In this document: positions 46,404 to 55,838 of the stretch, piece by piece
Position numbering within the stretch: the first letter of the stretch is position 1
Layout: every line of letters begins with the position of its first letter
NCBI GenBank assembly: GCA_024998565.1
Contig: JACOEM010000004.1
Coordinates: 186,001-250,000 of the forward strand
Length of the DNA: 64,000 nt
Reading direction: 5' to 3'
Source of the DNA: Nitrospira sp.
GTDB taxonomy: Bacteria > Nitrospirota > Nitrospiria > Nitrospirales > Nitrospiraceae
Program-made: the position numbers and the translations under genes
The notes under the pieces: model-generated
Database searches by the model: none
What the model was told of the DNA's origin: nothing
Seen by the model: only the letters and a program-made list of their open reading frames with translations

Positions 46404-46754
46404 ACCAGGTCGCCGGCGGGAAATCGAACTGTCGGGCTGGCTTGATTTTATATGGTTGATCCGAGAGCCCGACAATTTGGGATTGTGTTCATTCTTGAAC
46501 CATCAGTAGTTCTGAGCGGAGAGGCATCCTGCATATCGGTGAGCGGAAGAAACTCCCTTATCTAGTCGGTACGTTCTGTTCAGCAAAATTATAGACTTCT
46601 TCTTCGTTGAGCCATGAATTCGCTGCCTGTTTGTAGGGGGCATTGCTACCCAGATGGTATTGTCGTCAAGGGGAATCTTGCGTAGCCTGTCATCACTGAG
46701 CACGAGAGTCGTTTGACAGACGGTGATGCGTAGGCTTTCACACGAGGTGCTTCT
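46404..46754. other. Gap with one long-loop inverted repeat
   Basis: About 350 bases. TGTCGGGCT (46430-46438) and AGCCCGACA (46466-46474) form a perfect 9-bp stem around a 27-base AT-rich loop, possibly ending the lipoprotein transcript. TTGACA at 46713-46718 could be a -35 for rlpA, but no good -10 follows. No gene seen. Confidence 0.4.
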
Positions 46755-47414
46755 ATGGATCTGAATTCCCGGAACCCTTTCCATCGCAAGGCCGGTTACG
46801 CTCTGATTACTCTGGCGGGCTGTCTTCTCCTGAGTGCCTGTTCTGCGTTACCGAAAGGTGAGCTCACCCTGGATCTCGGTATTAAAGATCGGGGGGTGGC
46901 CTCATGGTACGGCAAAGAGTTCCATGGGAAACTAGCCGCGAATGGGGAGCTCTTCGATATGACTGCCTATACTGCTGCTCATCGCAAATTGCCGTTAGGT
47001 AGTGTGGTCCGTGTAGTCAATTTGACCAATGGGAGGACCGTTCAGGTTCGAATCAATGATCGGGGACCTTACGTTGCGGGGCGTATGCTGGATCTTTCGC
47101 ATGCTGCGGCTCGCGAGTTAGGCATGGTTGAAGCCGGTACCACGGCGGTGCAGATCGAAGTGATTGGAGATCATCGTCCGGTCGTGCAGATACCCACGAC
47201 GAAGATCCCTGCTGTCGCCGGTGTGTTGTTGAATATGGGTACGCGCGCAGTGAAGCAACATCGTCGCCCGGAGGAGGGAGTTGAACGACCCGCCCTTCCT
47301 GTAAGAATGATGCCACAAGAAGCGCTCTATGTTAGGCGTGAGCGCCGTATCGGCAGCATGCTGGCGGCTGACCACACGGCTCACAATACCGTCCCTGTCC
47401 TCATCCTCTCCTAA
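46755..47414 (+). CDS. rlpA: RlpA-like lytic transglycosylase lipoprotein
   Basis: 219 residues. Lipobox LLSAC, then the double-psi beta-barrel: GVASWYGKEFHGKLAANGELFDM, AAHRKLPLGSVVRVVNL, and RINDRGPYVAGRMLDLSHAAA with the catalytic Asp. It lacks a C-terminal SPOR domain. RlpA cleaves denuded peptidoglycan strands at septa and localises to the outer membrane. The C-terminal tail is Arg/Pro rich and unassigned. Confidence 0.92.
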   Translation: MDLNSRNPFHRKAGYALITLAGCLLLSACSALPKGELTLDLGIKDRGVASWYGKEFHGKLAANGELFDMTAYTAAHRKLPLGSVVRVVNLTNGRTVQVRINDRGPYVAGRMLDLSHAAARELGMVEAGTTAVQIEVIGDHRPVVQIPTTKIPAVAGVLLNMGTRAVKQHRRPEEGVERPALPVRMMPQEALYVRRERRIGSMLAADHTAHNTVPVLILS

Positions 47415-47433
47415 CTGAGCCGCACTCCGTTAG

Positions 47434-47463
47434 TTGACACTTCTGCCCGTACTTGATTAGACT
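47434..47463 (+). promoter_or_regulatory. Possible sigma-70 promoter before a small basic gene
   Basis: TTGACA (47434-47439, consensus) and TAGACT (47458-47463, four of six) are 18 bases apart. Transcription would begin about 70 bases before the ATG at 47542. Confidence 0.5.
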
Positions 47464-47541
47464 GCCCCTTCTAAAGTAAAGCCTGATTGTGCCGTCATTT
47501 CTTACGTTTGTTGATCTTAATTGTTGGAGGTTGAAAGCTGA

Positions 47542-47745
47542 ATGGCAAAGAAACCAGCCGGTGAATCAGACGAAGTCCGACTCAAGAAGAAAGTTGCAGC
47601 ACGAGTAACAAAAGAAGCTAAACTCTCAGGTGATTCGGCTGCCCGCTCTTTACGTAAACGGCTCAAGCGGGTGCAGCGCAAGCGGCGCGCGCTTGCATTG
47701 AGAAAAAAGCATGCGGCTGGAAATCAGACTGAAGCGAAGTCCTAA
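47542..47745 (+). CDS. Small highly basic protein
   Basis: 67 residues, about a third Lys or Arg, mostly helical (RVTKEAKLSGDSAARSLRKR). TTGGAGG lies about 10 bases ahead of the ATG. The composition suggests nucleic-acid or ribosome binding, but no family is recognised. It has its own likely promoter and precedes the HEAT-repeat gene by 64 bases. Confidence 0.6.
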   Translation: MAKKPAGESDEVRLKKKVAARVTKEAKLSGDSAARSLRKRLKRVQRKRRALALRKKHAAGNQTEAKS

Positions 47746-47809
47746 ACGGTTGCGGGATTGACGAATTTGACCGCCACGCCTACCCCTCTGCGGAACAAGG
47801 AACATTGAT

Positions 47810-48640
47810 ATGGAACACACTGGTGAAAAAGAAGAACAGGCCCAGGCTGTTTCCCCCATTGGCTCAGTTGAGGATGAGACTCTGACAGATCAGGTCTCGG
47901 ATCAACTGGCTGCGTCCTTGGATTCTTCGGCAGGGGCCCAGGATCTCACTGACCCATTGCAGGAAGTGGTTCTTGAGGAGGAGCAGGTCAAGGACGAGAT
48001 CGATATTCAAATCGATCTTCTCAAAGATCCCGATTGGGTGGTCAGGCGAGAAGCTGCAATCACGCTGGGAGAAATGGGCGATGAGCGTTGCGTCGAACCG
48101 CTCGCTGCGGCTCTTCGCGATGGCGACTGGCAGGTGAGGGAAGTTGCAATTGAGGGGATTGGGCAGATCGGTTCTCCCGCCGTCGAGGTTCTGCTTAAGT
48201 TGCTTCGAGATTGGGACGTGCGGAAGTCGGCCATCATGGCCCTCGGGAAAATTCGGGATGAGCGGGTGCTTGAGCCTCTGATGCAGCAGCTCCGAAATGA
48301 TGAATTCATGGAGGATGCCACCGACGCATTGGTCAATCTTGGTGAGCCGGCCCTGCCTGGTCTGATCAAGGCGTTGAAAGACAAAGAAGAGTTAGTGCGG
48401 AAGCAAGCGGTAATTGCGCTGGGGCGTATTAAGTCTCTCGAGGCTATCGATCCGCTGATTGAAATGTTGCAAAATAAGGACTGGTTTACTCGGCTGACGG
48501 CTGCTGCGGCACTTGAAGCTATCGGTGACGAGCGTGGTCGCGAAGCGATCAAGCCGTTGCTGAAAGACAGTGATATGGTGGTCAAGATGCGAGTCGAGCG
48601 TATTCTTGCAAAGTGGAAGAAGCAACCGGCCGCCGTTTAG
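47810..48640 (+). CDS. HEAT-repeat protein
   Basis: 276 residues. An acidic, Gln/Glu-rich N terminus (1-60) then about six HEAT/PBS-lyase-type repeats, e.g. DPDWVVRREAAITLGEMGDE, DGDWQVREVAIEGIGQIG, DWDVRKSAIMALGKIRDE, KEELVRKQAVIALGRIKS, KDWFTRLTAAAALEAIGDE. No signal peptide. A protein-interaction scaffold; partner unknown. Confidence 0.9.
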   Translation: MEHTGEKEEQAQAVSPIGSVEDETLTDQVSDQLAASLDSSAGAQDLTDPLQEVVLEEEQVKDEIDIQIDLLKDPDWVVRREAAITLGEMGDERCVEPLAAALRDGDWQVREVAIEGIGQIGSPAVEVLLKLLRDWDVRKSAIMALGKIRDERVLEPLMQQLRNDEFMEDATDALVNLGEPALPGLIKALKDKEELVRKQAVIALGRIKSLEAIDPLIEMLQNKDWFTRLTAAAALEAIGDERGREAIKPLLKDSDMVVKMRVERILAKWKKQPAAV

Positions 48641-48648
48641 CGAAGGCG

Positions 48649-49083
48649 TCACTTGCGGAGCAGGAGGTCCAGTTCTTTTTGGATGTCGTCCAGCTTCGTG
48701 GCAGGTACCTTCTTTCCGAGGGATAGTTCCAGGCGAAGTTCTCTGATTTTTCCTGCCAGCTCTTTGACCTGAGCGTTAGGATCTACCTGTTTTCCCCCAC
48801 GTGTAACTAGCTCGAGTGAGTCGATAGCCTCTGCCAATTCCCTTGCCGCATCGGTTGTATTTTTGTTGTAAAGTTCGGCCTTCGCTTGCACCACTTTGGA
48901 TTTTGCGTCGACTAGGCTTTGGCGGCGATGTAAATCCCGTTCTATCCCCAGTGTGGTATCCACGACATTCCGCGAGAAATCCCGCACTGTTTGCTCAAGA
49001 TTATTCGCCGGCTGTTTCCCCCAGAGGTATCCGAACCCGAACGAGAGGGCTAGTAGCATCAATAGCCCTATAAATCTGAGCAT
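48649..49083 (-). CDS. Anchored coiled-coil protein
   Basis: 144 residues. One N-terminal membrane helix (about 4-21) then almost entirely helical, with a long coiled coil (AELYNKNTTDAARELAEAIDSLEL, VKELAGKIRELRLELSL). No family recognised. It lies 15 bases downstream of the second HEAT gene in the same direction, likely one operon. Confidence 0.65.
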   Translation of the reverse strand: MLRFIGLLMLLALSFGFGYLWGKQPANNLEQTVRDFSRNVVDTTLGIERDLHRRQSLVDAKSKVVQAKAELYNKNTTDAARELAEAIDSLELVTRGGKQVDPNAQVKELAGKIRELRLELSLGKKVPATKLDDIQKELDLLLRK

Positions 49084-49098
49084 GCTGATTCCCAGCCC

Positions 49099-50544
49099 CT
49101 AGCGGGCGCTCCCTTGTTTGTCTTTTTGTGACAACACATGGATGAGGCTTCCTGCTGAAGTAATGCGGACTGCGGGGTCCGAATCTTGGAGACCGGTTTT
49201 AAGGGGCGAGACAAGGGATTTCTGTCGAAGTTTTCCCAGCGCTCGTGCGGCCATGAGTCGCGGGAGTGGTTGTTGGTCTCGAAGTAAAGTTTCAAGCACG
49301 GCCAGGGCATTTGGAGTGGTTGCAGCCGCGAGGGCGTGCGCAGCTCCGCCACGTACTGAGGGGTCGGGATGGCGGGCGAGGTCTGCGGCATTCAAAACAG
49401 CGCTGGCATCACCGAGTCGGAGGAGTGCCTCGACGGCGCTGATGCGAACGTGCTCATCAGGGTCCCGCAACAGCGGTTGGATAATGCTGCGAGTTTCACT
49501 GTCGCCAAGGCGGCCGAGACTAGAAGCGGCGACACTGCGGACGCGCGGGTTCTCGTCACTTAGAGCGTGTGTCAGTGGAGCGATCCCGTCGGTGCTACCG
49601 AATTCTCCTAGAGCCCCCGCGGCAAACGCACGGACCGCAGGATGTGGATCGTAGACAGCTTGACTCAAGATCGACAGGCTCGCAGGTCGTCGTAACCGCC
49701 CGAGCATGCCTAGGGCCGCCATACGCACCTCAGGGTCTGGGAGCGTGACTGCATTGGAGATGTCGGTCAGGACGTCCGTTCGTCCAAGTTTGTACAATCC
49801 TGCGAAGGCAAAGATTGATTCCGGCCCCTCATCGACGCGGGCGATTTCAGTCAGTTGATCCGTTATGCCGGCCACTTTGGCGTCACTGAGGGCATTCATT
49901 GCCGCGATGCGGACGCCGGGAGCTTCATCGCGCAGCGCTCGTTTGAGCGCCGAGGAGCGTTCGGCCAGGCCGGCTCGTCCAATGGCCTCGGCCGCGCGAG
50001 CGCGGACCAGCGCCGATGAATCCAGCAAGCCGTCTTCGAGGATCGGTAACGTGTCGCTCTCGCCCATTTCCGCCAGCGCCGTGTAGGCAGCGATGCGGAT
50101 ATGTTCCTGCGTATCACGAACACGAGTGACAATAAAACTTCGTGCAATCTCCCGCAGCAACGCGGGTTCGTCCGGACGATTGTTTGCGACGAGTTTGGTG
50201 TAGAGTTTCCAGGCTTCCTCAGGCTTTCCGAGTTTGAGATGACTGCGAATGCTATAGCGTAAGACGTCGAGTCCTGGTTGCTGGCCAGGGGGCAACTGTT
50301 GCAAGAGCTCCAACACTCGGTTGTATTCGGCCGCTTGGTAGAGCGTCATGGCCTGTCGCTCGAGTGAGGGGACGGCGGGCTTGGGTGAAGATGAAGCCGC
50401 CGCTGCCGGGTGGGGAATGGACAAGACGAACAGTGCAACCCCGGCCGGAAAGGCCCAGGTTGCGTGTCGGCGGATTGGCTGAAGATTCGGGCCAGGCCCG
50501 CTTATGCTACCACTTGTTTGGAGTACGCGCGGTGGCCGGTGCAT
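49099..50544 (-). CDS. Exported HEAT-repeat protein
   Basis: 481 residues. A signal peptide (about 28-50, ending AAA) and a TPR-like helical part (LYQAAEYNRVLELLQQLP, HLKLGKPEEAWKLYTKLV), then about ten HEAT repeats (e.g. SALVRARAAEAIGRAGLAE, NPRVRSVAASSLGRLGD, DPSVRGGAAHALAAA). GAGG lies seven bases before the ATG, which overlaps the glgP 3' end by 38 bases. A periplasmic scaffold by inference. Confidence 0.85.
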   Translation of the reverse strand: MHRPPRVLQTSGSISGPGPNLQPIRRHATWAFPAGVALFVLSIPHPAAAASSSPKPAVPSLERQAMTLYQAAEYNRVLELLQQLPPGQQPGLDVLRYSIRSHLKLGKPEEAWKLYTKLVANNRPDEPALLREIARSFIVTRVRDTQEHIRIAAYTALAEMGESDTLPILEDGLLDSSALVRARAAEAIGRAGLAERSSALKRALRDEAPGVRIAAMNALSDAKVAGITDQLTEIARVDEGPESIFAFAGLYKLGRTDVLTDISNAVTLPDPEVRMAALGMLGRLRRPASLSILSQAVYDPHPAVRAFAAGALGEFGSTDGIAPLTHALSDENPRVRSVAASSLGRLGDSETRSIIQPLLRDPDEHVRISAVEALLRLGDASAVLNAADLARHPDPSVRGGAAHALAAATTPNALAVLETLLRDQQPLPRLMAARALGKLRQKSLVSPLKTGLQDSDPAVRITSAGSLIHVLSQKDKQGSAR

Positions 50545-52666
50545 ACAGCTGCCTCATGTATTCCTTGACCATCCGTTTAGTGCAAAAGCGGGGCGCAACG
50601 GTCTTAATGCTCTCTTTGACGATCTGGAGCCATCCGCGTGGAATGCCATCCAAGTCGCGCTGGTAGAACAGGGGGACGACTTCTTGCTCTAGCAAACGAA
50701 ACAATTGTTCCGTATCGTGAGCGTCCTGCGCCTGGGTGTCCGCTCCCTCGGGTAGGGGTTGAATGCCCCATCCGTTCGCGCCGTTGTACCCCTCATGCCA
50801 CCAGCCATCGAGGACACTGAGGTTGATCACCCCGTTGAGTGCGGCCTTTTGGCCACTGGTCCCGCTCGCCTCGAGCGGGGCCCGTGGAGTATTGAGCCAG
50901 ATATCGACGCCTTGCACGAGGTACTTTGCCATATGCATGTCATAGTCTTCGAGGAAAGCGACGTGACCACCGAGTTTGTGATCGTTGCAGAAACTCAGTA
51001 CTTCGTGAATGAAGTAGCGCCCCGGTTCGTCGGCCGGGTGCGCTTTGCCTGCAAACACGATTTGGACGGGCCTCCACCGATTGTGGAGCAACTGCTTGAG
51101 TCGGTCGAGATCTCGGAACAGGAGTGTTGCACGTTTGTAGGTGGCGAACCGCCGGGCGAATCCGATCGTGAGGGCTTCCGGATCCAGCAGCGTTCCTCTG
51201 GCGATCGCTTGCATAGGCTGGAGATGGCCGCGAATCCAGCCGTCCCGGGCACGTTCACGGATAAACCGCATCAGTTTGCGTCGTGTTGTTTGTCGAACGG
51301 CCCAGAGGGCGTCATCCGGCAGGTCCGTGACCCGTTGCCAGATGGTGGGGTCATCGACCCGTTCTGCCCAATCGGGGCTGAGGTATTTGGCATAGAGCGA
51401 GTTCGCTTCCGGGGAGATCCAGGTGGGCGCGTGGATGCCGTTGGTGAGGCTGCGGATAGGAACGAGATCCTGTGCCAGGCCAGGCCACAGGTGTTGCCAC
51501 ATTTGTCGAGAGACGCGCCCGTGCTCGCGGCTTACGCCGTTGACGTGGGCCGACAGCCGCATCGCAAGGGCGGTCATATTGAAGCCGTGTCCGGCGCTTT
51601 CCGGCGTTTCGCCCAAGCGCAGGAACTCTTCTCTGGAAAGTCCGAGTTGGCCCCAATAATTACTGAAGTAGCGATCCATCAGGTGAAACGGAAAAATATC
51701 GTGCCCGGCCGGAACGGGGGTGTGCGTGGTGAACACGGTGCTCTGCCGAACCAGGTCACTCGCCTCAGCGTGGCTGTGTCCGGTGGTGACGAATTCCCGG
51801 ATGCGTTCTATGGTCAGGAAAGCCGAATGGCCTTCATTGCAATGCCAGACTGCGGGACTGATACCCAGGGCGCGTAAGATCCGCACGCCGCCGATCCCGA
51901 GCAGAAACTCCTGACAAAGTCTGATTTCCTGGTCCCCACCGTAGAGCCGCGCGGAGAGGGCGCGATCTTCGGGCGTGTTTTCAGGCACATCGGTATCGAT
52001 GAGATAGAGGGACATTCGTCCGTTACGTACTTGCCACACGAGCACGGTAACCTGGCGATGGCCGATCTCGACCTTGATGGAGCAGGGAATTCCCGTCGGC
52101 GTCATCGCCTGGTGAATCGGCGAATCGTGTCGATTGAAGGGCGCGTAGGTGGCTTCCTGCCATCCTTCCGGGTTGATACGCTGTTTAAAATATCCTTGTG
52201 GGTACATGAAGCCGATGCCGACGAGAGGAATGCCCAAGTCACTGGCCTCTTTGCAATGGTCTCCGGCCAGGATGCCAAGTCCTCCGCTGTAAATCGGGAT
52301 GGAAATATGCAGCCCGAACTCAGCCGAAAAGTAGGCGATGGGAGAATTCTGGAGCGCGGGGAACTCCGTCGCCGCCCAGGTGTTCTTATTGCTCAGGTAT
52401 TCGTCGAAGGCGCGTAACACAGCCGAGTATTGCCGGACGAAATTCGGGTCGCCGGCCAAGGTGACAAAGCGTTCAGGTTTCACCCCTGAGAGCAGCTGAA
52501 CTGGATTGTGATGAGTAAGGAACCAGAGCGTGGGGTCGATGGACTCAAACAGCTGACGCGCCGGTTGATTCCAACTCCACCAGAGATTGCGGGCCAGTTC
52601 ACCGAGTCGATGCAGGCTTTGGGGAACCGTATCTTGAGGGGGTTGTATGTGGTCGGGTGCTTGCAC
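50507..52666 (-). CDS. glgP: Alpha-glucan (glycogen/maltodextrin) phosphorylase
   Basis: 719 residues, the short bacterial/archaeal form. N-terminal LGELARNLWWSWN; YFSAEFGLHISIPIYSGGLGILAGDHCKEASDLG; the PLP site EASGTSGQKAALNGVINLS with the Lys; DGWWHEGYNGANGWGI. It splits alpha-1,4-glucan with phosphate to glucose 1-phosphate. It acts with MalQ on glycogen or maltodextrin. Overlaps the exported HEAT gene downstream. Confidence 0.96.
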   Translation of the reverse strand: MQAPDHIQPPQDTVPQSLHRLGELARNLWWSWNQPARQLFESIDPTLWFLTHHNPVQLLSGVKPERFVTLAGDPNFVRQYSAVLRAFDEYLSNKNTWAATEFPALQNSPIAYFSAEFGLHISIPIYSGGLGILAGDHCKEASDLGIPLVGIGFMYPQGYFKQRINPEGWQEATYAPFNRHDSPIHQAMTPTGIPCSIKVEIGHRQVTVLVWQVRNGRMSLYLIDTDVPENTPEDRALSARLYGGDQEIRLCQEFLLGIGGVRILRALGISPAVWHCNEGHSAFLTIERIREFVTTGHSHAEASDLVRQSTVFTTHTPVPAGHDIFPFHLMDRYFSNYWGQLGLSREEFLRLGETPESAGHGFNMTALAMRLSAHVNGVSREHGRVSRQMWQHLWPGLAQDLVPIRSLTNGIHAPTWISPEANSLYAKYLSPDWAERVDDPTIWQRVTDLPDDALWAVRQTTRRKLMRFIRERARDGWIRGHLQPMQAIARGTLLDPEALTIGFARRFATYKRATLLFRDLDRLKQLLHNRWRPVQIVFAGKAHPADEPGRYFIHEVLSFCNDHKLGGHVAFLEDYDMHMAKYLVQGVDIWLNTPRAPLEASGTSGQKAALNGVINLSVLDGWWHEGYNGANGWGIQPLPEGADTQAQDAHDTEQLFRLLEQEVVPLFYQRDLDGIPRGWLQIVKESIKTVAPRFCTKRMVKEYMRQLYAPATARTPNKW

Positions 52667-52735
52667 GACGCCTCCGTGGAATGTGATCGATGCGTGAGGA
52701 CGGGGACTGTAGGGTCCCGCTTCCTGAATGCTATG

Positions 52736-53572
52736 TCAGGCGTGTCCCGCTTTGTGCCAGGATGCCCATTGGTCAGAAAAGGCGACGGTGGCGTAGCGCT
52801 CTCCGAGAATCTTGGCGACTCGATTCATGGTCGTCGTCAGTTGTTTCGCCTCCTCCTGCGTCAGGTCCTGGCGGAAACGCGGATGGAGCCCCCATCGCGT
52901 CTCGACCTCTTCGCCTTTGATGCTCGACATGACACTTACCAGCTTAATATCGGCGCCGGTGGTTCCTCGAGTCGCGCCGCTTCCCCCGGTTTCAGCCGGG
53001 TTGGTAGTAGCCTCGGCGGCGATGGGCGGTGTTTGCCCTTCGAAAATCCCGATGAGGGCCGGAATCACGGCGCTGACACAGAGCGTGGCCGCGGCGGTTA
53101 CGCCCGGGTTGCGCGGCGCTCCGACCGCACGGGCGACGCGATCACTGAAGTCACGGTACAGGTCGTTCTTGGCAGGGCTGTCCTCCGTCACGAGAAACCG
53201 GTAACGCTCATAGGTCTGTCGGCTTTCGGCCACGGCTGTTCCGATCGTCAGCACGATTTCCGTCTGGTCGCTGCCGGCGCCGAAGGCCGGTTCCAGGGCT
53301 TTCTTGAGCTGGTCGATGACCGTATCCGTCAACTGGTCCATGAATTGCGGTTGTTCTTTGAGCGGGATGTGGAGGGCCGATACACGATCGGTCAGATTGA
53401 ACATGACGCGTAAGAATTCGAGATAAATGGTCCACTCATCCTGGTGTTTCAGCTTTAAGGCCTGTTCCGGGGCCGCACGTTTGATGACGGAGACGGACTC
53501 TCCTGCCACTGCGAGCATGAGCTCCGCCACGGTTTGCATCTGCTGAGCGAATGAATACGGTCTGGTTGTCAT
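52736..53572 (-). CDS. Hypothetical soluble protein
   Basis: 278 residues from the ATG at 53572 (GGGGA about 7 bases upstream; a further open frame to 53623 is not supported). Mostly helical; a Thr/Gly-rich linker (about 195-215) divides an N-terminal helical domain from a C-terminal part (EEVETRWGLHPRFRQDLTQEEAKQL). One hydrophobic stretch, TAAATLCVSAVIPALIGIF (about 170-188), may be a membrane segment. Family unknown. Confidence 0.6.
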   Translation of the reverse strand: MTTRPYSFAQQMQTVAELMLAVAGESVSVIKRAAPEQALKLKHQDEWTIYLEFLRVMFNLTDRVSALHIPLKEQPQFMDQLTDTVIDQLKKALEPAFGAGSDQTEIVLTIGTAVAESRQTYERYRFLVTEDSPAKNDLYRDFSDRVARAVGAPRNPGVTAAATLCVSAVIPALIGIFEGQTPPIAAEATTNPAETGGSGATRGTTGADIKLVSVMSSIKGEEVETRWGLHPRFRQDLTQEEAKQLTTTMNRVAKILGERYATVAFSDQWASWHKAGHA

Positions 53573-53719
53573 AGAAGTCCCCTGCTGGTCCGGCATTATA
53601 TACAACTCAATTTGAAGGTCCAAGTGTTGATCTCGATGCCTGCGCGCGGAGCAGGCGACTCGCAGCTCTGTCGTTGCAAGGTCTCCGGTGGTATGTTATA
53701 CAGCGCGACCGCTCCCGTC

Positions 53720-55777
53720 ATGAGCCTCACTGCCCAGTCGGATGCCAACATGGACCGAGAGATCAAGCCCTACATTCTGAAACGGACTTCGGATCAAGAC
53801 CAGGTCCGGAAGTTCTCGTTGGACTATGCCAAGGAGCTCAACGCGCAGCAGTATGCGGCCGTGACGGCGGCCGATGGCCCTGCGCTGGTCATTGCCGGTG
53901 CCGGAAGCGGCAAAACGCGGACGCTCGTGCATCGCGTCGCCTATCTGATTGATTCCGGGGTGGATCCCTCGCACATTTTGCTGCTGACCTTCACGAGGAA
54001 GTCTTCGGAGGAGATGCTGGAGCGTGTCGGCGCTTTGATCGGATCGCGCAGCCAGCGAGTTTGTGGCGGCACCTTCCATTCGGTCGCCAACATGCTGCTG
54101 CGGCGCCATGGACGAGTCCTCGGGATCGAACCGGGCTTTACGATTATGGATCGCGGCGATGCGGAAGATCTGATCGCTCTCCTGCGCGCCCAATTGGGCC
54201 TGAACGAAAAAGATAAGCGATTCCCTCGCAAGGGAACGATTGCGGAGATTTACAGCAAGTGCGAAAACACGCTGCGTGGATTAGAAGAGATTGTCCTCGA
54301 CGAGTTTTCCCACTTTGCCGATCATCTGGAAGCGCTAGGGAAGCTTCAGCGCGCCTACCAGGCCGCGAAGCGCCAGCGCCAGCTCCTTGATTATGACGAT
54401 CTTCTGGTGCTGCTGCGGGACTTGTTGACGAAAGATGAGCCTACCAGGCGGGCGATCTCACAGCAATTCCGCTACATTTTGGTGGATGAGTATCAGGATA
54501 CGAATCGGCTGCAGGCGGAACTCATTCGGAAGCTGGCTGCCACGCACGACAATGTCATGGTCGTGGGTGACGACTCCCAGTCCATTTATGCGTTTCGGGG
54601 CGCGACGTTCCGCAACATCATGGAATTTCCCTCCTGGTTCCCCGGCGCCAAGATCTACAAGTTGGAGGAAAATTACCGCAGCACCCAGCCGATTCTGAGC
54701 CTGGCCAACGAAATCATTCAGGAAGCCCCCGAGAAATATACGAAGCATCTGTTCACGCGCAAGCTGGATGGACCCTTGCCGGCGCTGGTGGAGGCGGCCG
54801 GGGAGAATGCGCAGTCTCGATTTGTGGCCCAAAAAATCCTGGAACTGCGAGAAGAAGGCGTTCCGCTGAGTGAGATTGCGGTACTTTTTCGCTCCAGCTT
54901 TCACTCCTTCGATCTGGAAATCGAGTTGTCGCGTTGCGGGCTGCCGTTTGTGAAGCGGGGCGGGATCAAATTCATCGAGGCAGCCCATGTCAAGGATCTC
55001 CTGGCTCACTTGCGGGTGGTCGTGAATCCTCAGGATGCAGTCAGTTGGCATCGCGTACTCATGCTGGTCGAAGGGGTGGGTCCCAAGAAGGCGCAGGATC
55101 TGGTGGCGGCCATGGTGAGGGTGAACGATCCGTACCAGGTGTTGCGGGACAGTAGCGGTCGTTCGGGCAAGGGGTTGAAAGAGTTGGGGGTGGTGCTTGA
55201 AAACCTGTCGAAGAGTGATGATTTGAGTCCGACCGAACAGGTGAATCGGGTGTATGAATATTATCTACCGATCCTCAAAGATCATCATGATGACTATCCC
55301 AAGCGGATTCGGGATCTGGATCATCTGCATACCATTGCCGAAAGTTATCCCGGCTTGACTGAGTTCCTGGCTGATTTGGCGCTGGCACCGCCGGACGGCA
55401 GTGCTGTGGGCGTGGAACCGTCGGGGCGGGACGATGAGCAGGTGGTGCTGTCCACGATTCATTCGGCGAAGGGGTTGGAGTGGCAGTGCGTATTTTTGTT
55501 GTGGGTCGTCGACGGAAAGTTCCCTTCTGTATTTTCTTTCAACACCGATGAAGAGCTGGAAGAGGAGCGGCGCTTACTGTATGTCGCGGTGACTCGGGCG
55601 AAGCGCTACCTGTTCCTGACCTATCCGATCAATGTGTACGACCGGACTTCCGGTATGTTGTTGTCCAAGCCGTCGCGATTCCTGGATCACGTGTCGCCCC
55701 GTTTGTTTGAAACATTGGCTCTGGTCGAGGAAGGCCATGGGCATGAATGGGGGCACGAGCATGATCGGTACGTCTAG
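53720..55777 (+). CDS. UvrD/Rep-type DNA helicase
   Basis: 685 residues from the ATG at 53720; ATG at 53750 is also possible and neither has a clear ribosome site. SF1A motifs in order: LNAQQYAAV (Q motif), AGAGSGKTRTLVHR (I), TFTRKSSEEM (Ia), VDEYQDTNRLQ (II), VGDDSQSIYAFRGA (III), YRSTQPIL (IV), TIHSAKGLEWQCVFL (V), RRLLYVAVTRAKRYL (VI). A 3'-5' translocase for repair or replication restart. It lacks the long UvrD C terminus, so it is nearer to Rep/PcrA in core only. Confidence 0.93.
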   Translation: MSLTAQSDANMDREIKPYILKRTSDQDQVRKFSLDYAKELNAQQYAAVTAADGPALVIAGAGSGKTRTLVHRVAYLIDSGVDPSHILLLTFTRKSSEEMLERVGALIGSRSQRVCGGTFHSVANMLLRRHGRVLGIEPGFTIMDRGDAEDLIALLRAQLGLNEKDKRFPRKGTIAEIYSKCENTLRGLEEIVLDEFSHFADHLEALGKLQRAYQAAKRQRQLLDYDDLLVLLRDLLTKDEPTRRAISQQFRYILVDEYQDTNRLQAELIRKLAATHDNVMVVGDDSQSIYAFRGATFRNIMEFPSWFPGAKIYKLEENYRSTQPILSLANEIIQEAPEKYTKHLFTRKLDGPLPALVEAAGENAQSRFVAQKILELREEGVPLSEIAVLFRSSFHSFDLEIELSRCGLPFVKRGGIKFIEAAHVKDLLAHLRVVVNPQDAVSWHRVLMLVEGVGPKKAQDLVAAMVRVNDPYQVLRDSSGRSGKGLKELGVVLENLSKSDDLSPTEQVNRVYEYYLPILKDHHDDYPKRIRDLDHLHTIAESYPGLTEFLADLALAPPDGSAVGVEPSGRDDEQVVLSTIHSAKGLEWQCVFLLWVVDGKFPSVFSFNTDEELEEERRLLYVAVTRAKRYLFLTYPINVYDRTSGMLLSKPSRFLDHVSPRLFETLALVEEGHGHEWGHEHDRYV

Positions 55778-55838
55778 GTCGATCGTTCCCACCGTCTAAC
55801 TCTGGTTTGGGCTGCCGTACTCCATTCTACGATTCAGG

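Noticed and set aside
46713..46741. Promoter for rlpA (TTGACA with TTTCAC at 17 bases)
   Set aside because: The -10 is poor and transcription would begin only a few bases before the ATG.
46503..46784. Minus-strand 93-codon frame upstream of rlpA
   Set aside because: It overlaps the rlpA start and its possible promoter, and the product resembles nothing.
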